Positions 7,845 through 16,366 are shown, counted from the stretch's first letter. The stretch: DNA of 48,744 nt from CAMEON01 sp045128275 (GCA_045128275.1 JBGVRH010000054.1:1-48744); one strand, 5' to 3'. The notes: generated from the letters alone by a model not told the origin. Translations and numbers: made by a program.

Positions 7845-9998
7845 ATGACCATCATCGAAACCCTCGCCCAAGAACTTAACCTCACCGCAGATCAGGTCGA
7901 AAAGACCGTCGCCCTCATCGACGAGGGCAATACCATCCCCTTCATCGCCCGTTACCGCAAGGAGGTCACGGGTAGCCTGGACGATACTATCCTCCGTACT
8001 CTGGAGGAGCGTCTGACCGCCCTGCGCAATCTGGAAAAGCGCAAGGAGGAGGTCAAGAACCTCATCGACGCCCAGGGCAAGCTGACCCCCGAGATCGTGG
8101 CCGCCATCGACCGTGCCGTGACCGTCACCGAGGTGGACGATATCTACCGCCCCTTCCGCCCCAAGAGAAAGACCCGCGCCTCGGTTGCCCGTGAGCGGGG
8201 ACTGGAGCCTTTGGCGGAGCTTCTGCTGGCCCAGGAGAAGACCTACGCCCCCGCCATCGAGGTGCAGGCGGAAGGCTTCGTTGACCCCGAGAAGGAGGTC
8301 AATACTGTGGAAGAGGCCCTCCAGGGTGCCATGGACATCATCGCGGAGGACGTGTCCGACAACGCCGAGTACCGCAAGAAGCTCCGCGCCCTTACCTTCG
8401 ACCACGGCTCTCTGGCCACCAAGGCCGCGAAGGAGGAGGATTCGGTCTACTCCATGTACTACGACTTCGCCGAGGCCATCAAAAAGCTCCCCGGCCACCG
8501 CATCCTGGCCATCAACCGCGGCGAGAAGGAGGAGTTTTTGAAGGTCAGCCTCACCGTTCCCGAGGAGGTGGTGCTGGGCTTCCTCTACAACTGCGTCCTG
8601 ACCTCCACCGAGTCCCCCGCCACCCCCTACGTCCGTGATGCCGTCACCGACAGCTATACCCGCCTCATCGCCCCCTCCATCGAGCGAGAGATCCGCAACG
8701 ACCTCTTTGACAACGCCTGCGAGGGTGCCATCAAGGTCTTCTCGGATAACCTCTCCCACCTCCTCATGCAGCCCCCCCTCAAGGGCAAGGTGGTGCTGGG
8801 CTTCGACCCCGGCTACGCCCACGGCTGTAAGCTGGCGGTGGTCGATCCCACGGGCAAGGTGCTGGATACCGCCGTCATCTACCCCACCATGAAGAACCGT
8901 GTGGATCAGGCCGCCATGGTGGTCAAGAAGCTCATCCGCACCTACAACGTGGACGTGGTGGCCATCGGTAACGGCACTGCCTCCCGAGAGAGCGAGCAGT
9001 TCATCGCGGATATCCTGCGCCAGCTGGACTGCGGTGCCAAGTACATCATCGTCAGCGAGGCGGGCGCGTCCATCTACTCTGCCTCCAAGCTGGCCGCCGA
9101 GGAGTTCCCTGAGTTCGACGTCATGCAGCGCTCCGCCGTCTCCATCGCCCGCCGCCTCCAGGATCCTCTGGCCGAGCTGGTCAAGATCGACCCCAAGGGT
9201 ATCGGCGTGGGCCAGTACCAGCATGACATGAAGCAGGCCCGTCTGGACGAGGCTCTGGGCGGCGTGGTGGAGGACTGCGTCAACGCCGTGGGCGTGGACG
9301 TCAATACCGCCTCCCACTCCCTCCTGTCCTACATCGCGGGCATCAACGCCACCGCCGCCAAGAATATCGTCAAGTATCGCGAGGAGAACGGCGAGTTCAA
9401 GACCCGCGCCCAGATCACCAAGGTGCCCCGCATCGGTGCCAAGGCCTTCGAGCAGTGCGCAGGCTTCCTGCGCATCCCCGGGGGCAAGGAGATCCTGGAC
9501 AATACGGGCGTTCACCCCGAGTCCTACGAGGCCGCCCGCGCTCTGCTGGCCATGTTCGACTACACCGTGGACGATATCAAAGCGGGCAACCTCCACTTCC
9601 TCAAGTCCAAGGTCATCAAGAACGGCATTCAGAAGACCGCCGATGCCCTTGGGATCGGTGAGCCCACCCTCATGGACATCATTTCCGAGCTGGAGAAGCC
9701 CGGCCGCGACATCCGCGACGGCTTCGACGCTCCCGTCCTCCGCGAGGACGTGCTGTCCCTCTCCGACCTCAAGCCCGACATGATCCTCACGGGTACCGTC
9801 CGCAACGTCACCGACTTCGGTGCCTTCGTGGATATCGGTGTCCATCAGGACGGTCTGGTGCATATCTCCCAGCTGTCGGATAAGTTCATCAAGCACCCCT
9901 CCCAGGCCGTCTCTCTGGGCGACGTGGTCAAGGTCAAGGTGCTTTCTGTGGACGTTCAGAAAAAGCGCATCTCCCTGACCATGAAGTTCAAGGAGTGA
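7845..9998 (+). CDS. tex: Tex family transcription accessory protein, RNA-binding
   Basis: At 717 residues this has the normal length and order for Tex: N-terminal Tex domain with PFIARYRKEVTGSLDD, a YqgF/RNase H-like domain (VLGFDPGYAHGCKLAVVD), helix-hairpin-helix motifs (NIVKYREENGEFKTRAQI), and a C-terminal S1 domain (GTVRNVTDFGAFVDIGVHQ). Tex binds nucleic acid and associates with the transcription machinery; homologues affect toxin gene expression and are related to eukaryotic Spt6. The ATG has AAGGAGAA upstream. It heads a likely operon with the two genes behind it, as the gaps are only about 25-30 nt. Confidence 0.95.
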   Translation: MTIIETLAQELNLTADQVEKTVALIDEGNTIPFIARYRKEVTGSLDDTILRTLEERLTALRNLEKRKEEVKNLIDAQGKLTPEIVAAIDRAVTVTEVDDIYRPFRPKRKTRASVARERGLEPLAELLLAQEKTYAPAIEVQAEGFVDPEKEVNTVEEALQGAMDIIAEDVSDNAEYRKKLRALTFDHGSLATKAAKEEDSVYSMYYDFAEAIKKLPGHRILAINRGEKEEFLKVSLTVPEEVVLGFLYNCVLTSTESPATPYVRDAVTDSYTRLIAPSIEREIRNDLFDNACEGAIKVFSDNLSHLLMQPPLKGKVVLGFDPGYAHGCKLAVVDPTGKVLDTAVIYPTMKNRVDQAAMVVKKLIRTYNVDVVAIGNGTASRESEQFIADILRQLDCGAKYIIVSEAGASIYSASKLAAEEFPEFDVMQRSAVSIARRLQDPLAELVKIDPKGIGVGQYQHDMKQARLDEALGGVVEDCVNAVGVDVNTASHSLLSYIAGINATAAKNIVKYREENGEFKTRAQITKVPRIGAKAFEQCAGFLRIPGGKEILDNTGVHPESYEAARALLAMFDYTVDDIKAGNLHFLKSKVIKNGIQKTADALGIGEPTLMDIISELEKPGRDIRDGFDAPVLREDVLSLSDLKPDMILTGTVRNVTDFGAFVDIGVHQDGLVHISQLSDKFIKHPSQAVSLGDVVKVKVLSVDVQKKRISLTMKFKE

Positions 9999-10022
9999 GA
10001 CTCTCAACAAAGGAAATCAAAC

Positions 10023-10937
10023 ATGAATAACAACATCAACCTGGCGGTTTTCAACGAGGGCGGAAACCCCTACCGCGACCTGCTTGAGACCTTTCTGAAG
10101 CTTCCCGTAAGCGGAGCGGATGAGGTTTTTGAACTCTTTTCCTCTCTCCCGGGTGCTATCGTCTGTGAGGGAGAAAAGCCCATGGAGCGGTTCGTCTATG
10201 TCCCGGGAACCCGTAAGGATCGCATCCTCCTGACTGCCCATGCCGATACGGTCTGGGACGAGCGATACGGCGTGAAGCCCTCTGAAGCAACGGATCCGCG
10301 GTTCGTCATGGGAATCTACCTCTCCAACCCGGGACAGGGCATGGGAGCCGATGACCGTGCAGGCTGCGCCATGCTGTGGGGATTGCGGAGCTGCGGCCAC
10401 AGCCTGCTGATCACCGACGGTGAGGAGCACGGCAAGATCGGTGCCCGCTACCTGCGAAAGCATCACAAAAAGCTGTTCCGCGAGATCAATCGCACCCACC
10501 GCATGATCCTGACGCTGGACGCTCCCGGCTCCAATTGCTACCTGCTGGATCAGGTGGATGCCTCCGACGTCTTCCGCACGTACATAGAGGAGAAGCTCCA
10601 GATCGTGCCCGGTGTTATGCACGGAGGCTGTGACCTGGAGGTTCTCAGCGACAAGCTCTGCGGTGCCAACCTGGGGATGGGCTACGTCAACCCCCACAGC
10701 AGCTCGGTCATGTTTTTCGTCCGAGGTTGGAACGAGCTGTACCGTAAGCTCTACGCCTTCCTCGAGGAGGAGCATCCCCGCTTCCCCATCAGTAAGAAGG
10801 TGCGCTTCCGTCGCAGGATGGTGCGTATGATGCCCCTGCCCGCGCGGGTCTACCGCAAGCTGAAAAAGGACGGATTCAAAGCCACCGCCGCCGCCGCTTT
10901 GCGGCGGGTCAAGGGCAAGCCGCGATCCAAGGGATGA
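10023..10937 (+). CDS. Zinc-dependent M20/M28/M42-like peptidase
   Basis: The 304-residue protein carries the metal-site pattern of co-catalytic zinc exopeptidases: LTAHADTVWD (first histidine), GADDRAG (bridging aspartate), ITDGEEHGKIGA (catalytic glutamates), LDAPG and GYVNPHSS near the end. It lacks a signal peptide and a large dimerisation domain, so it is shorter than typical M20 enzymes. The basic C-terminal tail (about residues 260-304, RFRRRMVRMMPLPARVYRKL) is unusual. It probably trims small peptides or acyl-amino acids in the cytoplasm; the substrate is not predictable. It sits 25 nt after tex. Confidence 0.75.
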   Translation: MNNNINLAVFNEGGNPYRDLLETFLKLPVSGADEVFELFSSLPGAIVCEGEKPMERFVYVPGTRKDRILLTAHADTVWDERYGVKPSEATDPRFVMGIYLSNPGQGMGADDRAGCAMLWGLRSCGHSLLITDGEEHGKIGARYLRKHHKKLFREINRTHRMILTLDAPGSNCYLLDQVDASDVFRTYIEEKLQIVPGVMHGGCDLEVLSDKLCGANLGMGYVNPHSSSVMFFVRGWNELYRKLYAFLEEEHPRFPISKKVRFRRRMVRMMPLPARVYRKLKKDGFKATAAAALRRVKGKPRSKG

Positions 10938-10968
10938 CCCGTCACCGCTAAAGGAATAAGGAGTTACT

Positions 10969-11508
10969 ATGAAACGTATACTGATCGTCGTGGATATGCA
11001 GACCGACTTCGTGGACGGTGCCCTGGGCACCCCCGAGGCCGTGGCGATCCTGGAGAACGTCACCGCCAAGATCAATACCTATGCCGCCGATCCCGACGGA
11101 GCTATTTTCGTCACCTACGACACCCATGCCGAGAACTACATGGAGACCTCGGAGGGAAAGCACCTCCCCGTCCCCCACTGCATCAAGGGGACGGCGGGCT
11201 GGGAACTCCACCCCGCCGTAGCCGCCGCCCTGGAGGGCGTGACCTACACCCCCGTGGAGAAGCCCACCTTTGGCTCGGTGGCTCTGCCCGCTCTGGTCAA
11301 GGAGGCCGCCGCAGGGGAGGACTTTGCGGTGGAGCTGATCGGCCTTTGCACCGATATCTGCGTGGTGTCCAATACCCTGCTCCTCAAGGCCAGCTTCCCC
11401 GAGAACCCCATCTCGGTGGATGCCGCCTGCTGCGCGGGGGTGACTCCCGAGACCCATAAGGCCGCTCTGGTGACTATGGGGATGTGTCAGATCGAGGTGA
11501 AGAACTGA
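10969..11508 (+). CDS. Isochorismatase-family hydrolase, nicotinamidase-like
   Basis: The 179-residue protein has the catalytic triad of cysteine hydrolases in this superfamily: D9 (VVDMQTDF), K98 (EKPTFGS) and C131 (GLCTDICV). The metal-site residues seen in nicotinamidases are also present (D51 and H53 in TYDTHAE; H70 in PHCIKGTAGWEL). This points to conversion of nicotinamide to nicotinate in NAD salvage, though other amidase substrates are possible. AAGGAGT lies before the ATG. It is the last gene of the tex cluster and is followed by a terminator. Confidence 0.85.
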   Translation: MKRILIVVDMQTDFVDGALGTPEAVAILENVTAKINTYAADPDGAIFVTYDTHAENYMETSEGKHLPVPHCIKGTAGWELHPAVAAALEGVTYTPVEKPTFGSVALPALVKEAAAGEDFAVELIGLCTDICVVSNTLLLKASFPENPISVDAACCAGVTPETHKAALVTMGMCQIEVKN

Positions 11509-11556
11509 TCTTGCCTTCTGCGTAAAGTCCGTCTGTGTCTTGCAAATAAATAATCC

Positions 11557-11581
11557 AAAAAGGTGCTTGGGCACCTTTTTT
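11557..11581 (+). terminator. Rho-independent terminator after the nicotinamidase-like gene
   Basis: AAAAAGGTGC, loop TTGG, then GCACCTTTTTT form a strong short hairpin with a T-run. The mirrored A-run makes it potentially bidirectional. Confidence 0.85.
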
Positions 11582-11608
11582 GTTTCTGAATAAATATTCC
11601 ACAAATTG

Positions 11609-11637
11609 TTGACATTTGCACAAAAGGGCGGTATAAT
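11609..11637 (+). promoter_or_regulatory. Strong sigma-A-type promoter for a structured RNA
   Basis: TTGACA (11609-11614), 17 bp, TATAAT (11632-11637): both boxes are perfect. The expected start of transcription, about 11643-11645, coincides with the first base of the closing stem of the RNA described next. Confidence 0.85.
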
Positions 11638-11642
11638 AAAAA

Positions 11643-11800
11643 TGCTACACAATGACATATTCCGGTTCCGTTCGTGGGAAAATACTTTGGCAAAAAGTGT
11701 TTCCTTCTTCTTTCTATACCCATTGAACGGATAGATAATTGTGTAGCAACAATCGGAAGAGACGCTTTTTCGGTGCGTTCCGATTGGGCGCACCTTTTTT
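11643..11800 (+). ncRNA. Rod-shaped structured RNA with terminator/antiterminator-like 3' end
   Basis: No reading frame is evident. The 5' and 3' parts form an 11-bp closing stem (TGCTACACAAT 11643-11653 with ATTGTGTAGCA 11738-11748). Inside it are an asymmetric bubble, a 7-bp stem (TCCGTTC 11667-11673 with GAACGGA 11725-11731) and an apical hairpin (GGAAA, bulged A, TACTTT at 11677-11688 with AAAGTG and TTTCC at 11694-11704). Downstream, AATCGGAA (11751-11758) can pair with TTCCGATT (11778-11785). This competes with a terminator, GGTGCG (11772-11777) with CGCACC (11789-11794), followed by TTTTTT. The rod with a central bubble recalls 6S RNA, but it is shorter than usual and I do not recognise the class. 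It could be a free small RNA or a leader controlling the HTH gene at 11950. Confidence 0.6.
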
Positions 11801-11843
11801 GCATCCATAAAATCCGTTGTCGGATAAGGGGAAATACAGGATG

Positions 11844-11875
11844 AACAAACTGTGTAGCGGTTTCCACAGTTTGTT
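11844..11875. promoter_or_regulatory. 11-bp inverted repeat, candidate operator
   Basis: AACAAACTGTG (11844-11854) and CACAGTTTGTT (11865-11875) form a perfect inverted repeat with a 10-nt spacer, ending 2 nt before the -35 box of the promoter for the HTH gene. That suggests an operator, perhaps for autoregulation by the HTH protein. In RNA read from the upstream promoter it would form a hairpin without a T-run. Confidence 0.5.
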
Positions 11876-11877
11876 GA

Positions 11878-11906
11878 TTTACAAAACTCCACTTTTCGTT
11901 TATAAT
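11878..11906 (+). promoter_or_regulatory. Promoter of the HTH-membrane regulator gene
   Basis: TTTACA (11878-11883), 17 bp, TATAAT (11901-11906), about 44 nt before the start codon. The gene therefore does not depend on readthrough from the structured RNA. Confidence 0.7.
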
Positions 11907-11949
11907 GAGTCCGTGACTTCCCGTCGCGAAATAACTGCAAAGGAGACAT

Positions 11950-12783
11950 ATGATGATCGGGAACAACATTAAGAAACTCAGGATGCAGAGAGGCATGACC
12001 CAGAAGAATCTGGCAGATCTTCTCTTTGTTTCACCCCAAGCCGTATCCCGTTGGGAGAACAACGAGGTGGAGCCCTCTATCGGAACCATTACCGAAATGG
12101 CAAAAATATTCAATGTAACCACCGACGAGATTCTGGGCGTCGAGTCAGCCCCCGCTGAGCCTGTGGTCGTAGAGCGAGTGGTGGCCGAAAAGGAATACGT
12201 ATATAAGGAAGCGCCCCCTCAGGTTTTGGCGGTGTGCGATTCCTGTAAAAAGAAGATCACCGAGCCGTCGGATATCGCCCAGAGACTGATGAACGGCGGA
12301 GCATACTGTACCAAATGTAAGAAAGCGCGGGACGAACACGCTCGCAGGGAAGTATACGCCAAAGCCGAGCGCAAGAGAAGGCTTTCCTTTATTTGGGGCG
12401 GCATTGTCGCGGGGGTGCTTCTGCTGATTGCTTTGGGACTGACCGCCAAATTCGGCGTCAAGAGCTTCCTGATCGGCCTCCCCGTGTCCGCGGCGGGCTT
12501 TTGCTTCCTGTCCTGCCTGATCCTGGACAACAACTTCATCGGCGACGTGGTTCTGGAAATCTGGTCCTGGGGCTTTGTCAAGATGCCCGGTATCATCTTC
12601 ACGTTGGATATAGACGGTTGCTTGTTCTTTATCGGCGTGAAGATTCTGTTCGCGATTCTGGGATTTCTCCTTGGTCTCCTGGCGGCAGTGGCGGCAATCG
12701 CCATCGGTATGGTGCTGGCTGTCTTTGTGTACCCCTTCGCCCTGAGACGGAACATTACGAATCCCGATTACGTGGATTATTGA
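11950..12783 (+). CDS. XRE-family HTH regulator with zinc ribbon and membrane domain
   Basis: The 277-residue protein has three parts. Residues 1-65 are a Cro/CI-type helix-turn-helix (RMQRGMTQKNLADLL, SPQAVSRWENN). Residues about 95-125 contain two CxxC pairs (CDSCKKK and CTKCKK) likely to bind zinc. From about 145 to 265 there are about four hydrophobic segments. It looks like a membrane-tethered transcription factor. Two ATGs lie in tandem (11950 and 11953); AGGAG at 11941-11945 is better spaced for the second. The lipoprotein gene follows 35 nt later and has a very similar ribosome-binding region, suggesting co-regulation. The signal sensed is unknown. Confidence 0.8.
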   Translation: MMIGNNIKKLRMQRGMTQKNLADLLFVSPQAVSRWENNEVEPSIGTITEMAKIFNVTTDEILGVESAPAEPVVVERVVAEKEYVYKEAPPQVLAVCDSCKKKITEPSDIAQRLMNGGAYCTKCKKARDEHARREVYAKAERKRRLSFIWGGIVAGVLLLIALGLTAKFGVKSFLIGLPVSAAGFCFLSCLILDNNFIGDVVLEIWSWGFVKMPGIIFTLDIDGCLFFIGVKILFAILGFLLGLLAAVAAIAIGMVLAVFVYPFALRRNITNPDYVDY

Positions 12784-12818
12784 CTTATGAAAATAACTGC
12801 ATAGGAGATACATACACC

Positions 12819-14555
12819 ATGAAAACCAAATTAATCGCGCTCGTTCTCATTCTGACTCTGGGTATTCTGCTGGTGAGCTGTGATGATACCACTCCTTCTG
12901 TGCCTGTGGATACCACGAGCCAGGTTGCCGACAGTGAGGGCAACGATACGCCTACCGACGAGCCCGAGACTCCCGCTCCCGACACCGACGAGCCCGAGAC
13001 TCCCGCTCCCGACACCGACGAGCCCGAGACTCCCGCTCCCGACACCGATGAGCCCGAGACTCCCGCTCCCGACACCGATGAGCCCGAGACCCCCGCTCCC
13101 GACACCGATGAGCCCGAGACTCCCGCTCCCGACACCGACGAGCCCGAGACTCCCGCTCCCGACACCGACGAGCCCGAGACTTCCGCTCCCGGCACCGACG
13201 AGCCCGAGACTTCCGCTCCCGATACCGACAAACCAGAGGATGAAACCGATAAGCCCGTTGATCCCGCAGACAAGGATCGGCTCAAGGCTGACTTGGTCGC
13301 CGCTCTGCGAGAGCTGTTGACAGGCTGTACCGTTGATCCCGCTTCGGTGATCCCCGAGACCATGCTGGTGGATTACCGTCAGAACCTTGTGGATCCGTCC
13401 AAATTGTTGATTGACTATGGGTCGAACGTGTCGGTATCGGACATCCCTGCTGTCGGCAGCGGCGAGCAGTGGCACATGGTGCTGGATAATCTGGAGCAGT
13501 CCGCCCTGTTCTTTGATCTGCTGGCTGTGGTGGATACCTTGACCACGGTCTCGGTTCAGACATTTGAAACATTCTTCGATAAGAACCCCGAGGAGACTGC
13601 CATCCATACCTTTGAGGAAAGCATCTATTCGGTTACCATTCATTATGACGATGACACCGTTGCTTACGTGCTTGACTACACCGCGAACATCCCCGTTCTG
13701 GGCGAGCAGAAGGTGCAGATCGCTCTGTCTCTGGATCGGCAGACCCGAGAAAAGGCGGCGCGCATCCAACTGGGGAACGGGAATGCGTTAGCCTACACCT
13801 ACACAGAGGCTTCGTATACCTTCGCTTTGGAACTGGTTGGCGTGCGTCACGCTTTCTTTACGGTCAATCAGGACGAGGACGGAAGCGTATACGGTCATAT
13901 CAACGAGTTCTTGACGGTAAAGGATGTACAAATTCAAAGTGCCGCTGATTTCTACATTACCGAGGACTATGTGACGGTGGTGGGCAATAAGGCCGACGGT
14001 ATGCTTCTCTTTGACGGACGCATCTGCGAGCTGTATCGCGTGGAGGACGGTCGCCTCGTAGGATACGAGGTCAAGGAGACTGAATCTCTGTTGGGTATTG
14101 AGTTCGATACCCTGTGGTTTGATCTGTCCGCTTTTACGGGCTTTACCTCCATCCGCTATGCCGAGGCTACCGACGAGACCGATGCCGCTTTCTACGTCAA
14201 CAACTCCAAGAAGCCTTGGGAGTCTGAAAAGGTTGGCCTTTTCAACCCCTCCCGCCGCTTCGATATTGAGTTCCGTACCCGCTACTATAACGTCTACGAT
14301 CCCGAGAACGACGAATATAAGGTGGAGCACGCACGGGTGCCCATGCTATTTGTGCAGGAGGGCTATCTGGAATCCCTCACCAAGGATATTAAATCTGCAA
14401 ACGGCATTCAGGTCAACCTTGGCGTAGATGGAGACGAGCTGGAGAAGCTGATGGCAGATTATGACGCATTCATTCCCGAATTTGATGAGCATAAGGCGGC
14501 GATTACCACCGACCTGATTGAGCAGTTTATCGGGGAACCGATCTCCTTCCAATAA
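12819..14555 (+). CDS. Repeat-containing lipoprotein, function unknown
   Basis: The 578-residue protein starts with a lipoprotein signal peptide (MKTKLIALVL..., lipobox LVSC, lipidated C21), so it is anchored outside the cell membrane. Residues about 47-136 are nine copies of a proline/acid-rich decapeptide, DEPETPAPDT, the last two being DEPETSAPGT and DEPETSAPDT. This stalk is followed by a globular part (about 155-578) that I do not recognise. The start has AGGAGA upstream; the reading frame is open further 5' but that overlaps the regulator gene in another frame. It is followed by a strong terminator, so the regulator and lipoprotein form a two-gene unit. Confidence 0.8.
   Translation: MKTKLIALVLILTLGILLVSCDDTTPSVPVDTTSQVADSEGNDTPTDEPETPAPDTDEPETPAPDTDEPETPAPDTDEPETPAPDTDEPETPAPDTDEPETPAPDTDEPETPAPDTDEPETSAPGTDEPETSAPDTDKPEDETDKPVDPADKDRLKADLVAALRELLTGCTVDPASVIPETMLVDYRQNLVDPSKLLIDYGSNVSVSDIPAVGSGEQWHMVLDNLEQSALFFDLLAVVDTLTTVSVQTFETFFDKNPEETAIHTFEESIYSVTIHYDDDTVAYVLDYTANIPVLGEQKVQIALSLDRQTREKAARIQLGNGNALAYTYTEASYTFALELVGVRHAFFTVNQDEDGSVYGHINEFLTVKDVQIQSAADFYITEDYVTVVGNKADGMLLFDGRICELYRVEDGRLVGYEVKETESLLGIEFDTLWFDLSAFTGFTSIRYAEATDETDAAFYVNNSKKPWESEKVGLFNPSRRFDIEFRTRYYNVYDPENDEYKVEHARVPMLFVQEGYLESLTKDIKSANGIQVNLGVDGDELEKLMADYDAFIPEFDEHKAAITTDLIEQFIGEPISFQ
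12957..13226 (+). repeat. Nine tandem 30-bp coding repeats
   Basis: The 30-bp unit encodes DEPETPAPDT and is repeated nine times without spacers inside the lipoprotein gene. Units differ mainly at synonymous positions (GAC/GAT, ACT/ACC); units 8 and 9 carry the proline-to-serine change. Copy number is likely to vary between strains. Confidence 0.95.
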
Positions 14556-14572
14556 TTTACAGATTGTTTATC

Positions 14573-14608
14573 GGGTTGACCGTTGCCTTTGCGGTCAACC
14601 CTTTTTTT
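14573..14608 (+). terminator. Strong terminator after the repeat lipoprotein gene
   Basis: GGGTTGACCG (14573-14582) and CGGTCAACCC (14592-14601) form a perfect 10-bp stem, followed by seven T. Confidence 0.95.
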
Positions 14609-14671
14609 AGGCTTGCCGTATGCCTTTTTTAAAAAAGCGGAAAATTCTCAAGAAATTTTCATCCAATCACT

Positions 14672-14700
14672 TGACAACTTGATAAAATTGTGCTATAATA
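14672..14700 (+). promoter_or_regulatory. Promoter of the 14732 membrane protein gene
   Basis: TTGACA (14672-14677), 17 bp, TATAAT (14695-14700), with extended -10 TGC. Both boxes are perfect. Confidence 0.85.
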
Positions 14701-14731
14701 GAGCCATCACAGAAAGGAGTTCTCTATTCCT

Positions 14732-16366
14732 ATGAAAAACACAAGCAAAGCTCTTCGCATCATCCTGGCCGTGATCGTCGGCACGGTGTTGACGGCTCTG
14801 GCTTACTATTTCATGCTGCCTCCCATCAATATCTACAGCAACGGCTTCTGGATCTTCCTCATCATGACGATCTTCTTCTACGGCCTCCCTCTGGGCGTGG
14901 TCAGCGGCTTTGGCGCGGCAGGGAAGAAGGGCGGCAAGATCAAGGTGAATGCGATCTTCCTCATCATCGCTGCCATTCCCGTGGCCGTGCTGGTTCTGGG
15001 CGGGATCTTTTCCTCCACCTTCTTCAACGCGGAGAAGTACGCCGCCGTCATCGAGGTACAGCAGTCCGACTTCTCGGAGGATATGCCCGAGGCTGACGTG
15101 GTCACCAACATCTCTCTGATGGACACCGCCTCGGCTTCCATCCTGGGTAACCGCGAGCTGGGTGCCCTGTCCGACGTGGTCTCCCAGTACAATGTTAGTC
15201 TTGACTACAACCAGATCAACTACAAGGGCACTCCCAAGAAGGTGGCCAATCTGGAGTACGTGGACTTCTTCCGCTGGCTGAACAACTCCGCAAACGGCGT
15301 TCCCGGCTACGTCATGGTGGATCCCGTGGGCAACGATGCCGACTACGTCAAGTTCGCCCGCCCTATGATCTACGTGGACAGCGCGTATCTGGAGGAGGAT
15401 CTGATGCGCAAGCTCCGCTTCTCCTACCCCACCAAGATCTTCTCCTCGGTCAATTTCGAGATCGACGAGGAGGGCAACCCCTACTATATCGTCTCCTGCA
15501 TGAAGCCCCATGTGGGTCTCTTCGGAGCCATGGACGTGAATGAGGTCATCATCTTCGATCCCTGCGACGGTACCTCCGAGATCTACCCCGTGAGCGAGTC
15601 TCCCGCGTGGATCGACAACGTCTACGACGGTACCCTGGCCTGCCAGAAGTACGACTGGTACGGCACTCTCTCCCGTGGCTTCTGGAACTCTGTCATCGGT
15701 AAGCGGGACTGCAAGATGACCACCCAGGGCTACGGCTACGTGGTGCGCGGGGACGACGTGTGGTACTACACCGGTGTCACCTCGGTCGCCGCCGACGAGT
15801 CCAACATCGGATTTATCCTGACGAACGCCCGTACGGGTGAGTACAAGTACTACCCCGTCATCGGTGCCGAGGAGTATTCCGCCATGGGTGCCGCTCAGGG
15901 CGAGGTACAGGAGACTGAGTATGTGGCCTCTTTCCCCTCTCTCATCAATGTGGAATCCGAGCCCACCTATATCATGGTGCTGAAAGACGCGCAGGGGCTT
16001 GTCAAGCTCTATGCTCTGGTCAATGTGCAGAACTACAGTATCGTAGCCACGGGCACAACCCAGCAGGAGGCCAAGGAGGCCTATCTGGAGGAGTTGTACA
16101 AGCGCGGTGTCATCACCGAGGAGGAGCTGCCCGCTCCCGAGACCAAGACCGCCGATCTGACGGTCACCGCCGTCCGCCTCGCCACCGTTGGCGGGGAGAC
16201 CGTGGTGTATCTCACCGCCGAGGACGGCACCGTCTACCGCGGCGCGCTGGCCTCGGATGAAAGCTTGATCCTCGTCACCGAGGGCATGGCTCTAACGGTG
16301 GAGTATGCCGAGACCGAGCATGCAAAGATCCGGGCGATCGTTTCTTGGAGCGAGAAGGCCGAGTGA
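14732..16366 (+). CDS. Membrane-anchored protein with large extracytoplasmic domain, unknown
   Basis: I do not recognise this 544-residue protein. It begins with three hydrophobic segments (about 8-28, 38-60, 72-95). A long soluble region follows (about 100-480), rich in aromatic residues and short beta-like stretches such as YYIVSCMKPHVGLFGAMDV and SFPSLINVESEPTYIMVLK. The C-terminal 60 residues (after EELPAPETKTADLTVTAVR) resemble a small OB- or SH3-like barrel. The soluble part looks extracytoplasmic. It has its own promoter and terminator and no operon partner. AAAGGAG lies 12 nt before the ATG, slightly far. Confidence 0.75.
   Translation: MKNTSKALRIILAVIVGTVLTALAYYFMLPPINIYSNGFWIFLIMTIFFYGLPLGVVSGFGAAGKKGGKIKVNAIFLIIAAIPVAVLVLGGIFSSTFFNAEKYAAVIEVQQSDFSEDMPEADVVTNISLMDTASASILGNRELGALSDVVSQYNVSLDYNQINYKGTPKKVANLEYVDFFRWLNNSANGVPGYVMVDPVGNDADYVKFARPMIYVDSAYLEEDLMRKLRFSYPTKIFSSVNFEIDEEGNPYYIVSCMKPHVGLFGAMDVNEVIIFDPCDGTSEIYPVSESPAWIDNVYDGTLACQKYDWYGTLSRGFWNSVIGKRDCKMTTQGYGYVVRGDDVWYYTGVTSVAADESNIGFILTNARTGEYKYYPVIGAEEYSAMGAAQGEVQETEYVASFPSLINVESEPTYIMVLKDAQGLVKLYALVNVQNYSIVATGTTQQEAKEAYLEELYKRGVITEEELPAPETKTADLTVTAVRLATVGGETVVYLTAEDGTVYRGALASDESLILVTEGMALTVEYAETEHAKIRAIVSWSEKAE

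Noticed and set aside
11643..11800. SRP RNA, RNase P RNA or tmRNA
   Set aside because: None of their conserved cores is present.
12957..13226. Possible CRISPR array because of regular 30-bp repeats
   Set aside because: The units are contiguous without spacers, in frame, and encode a decapeptide in a lipoprotein.
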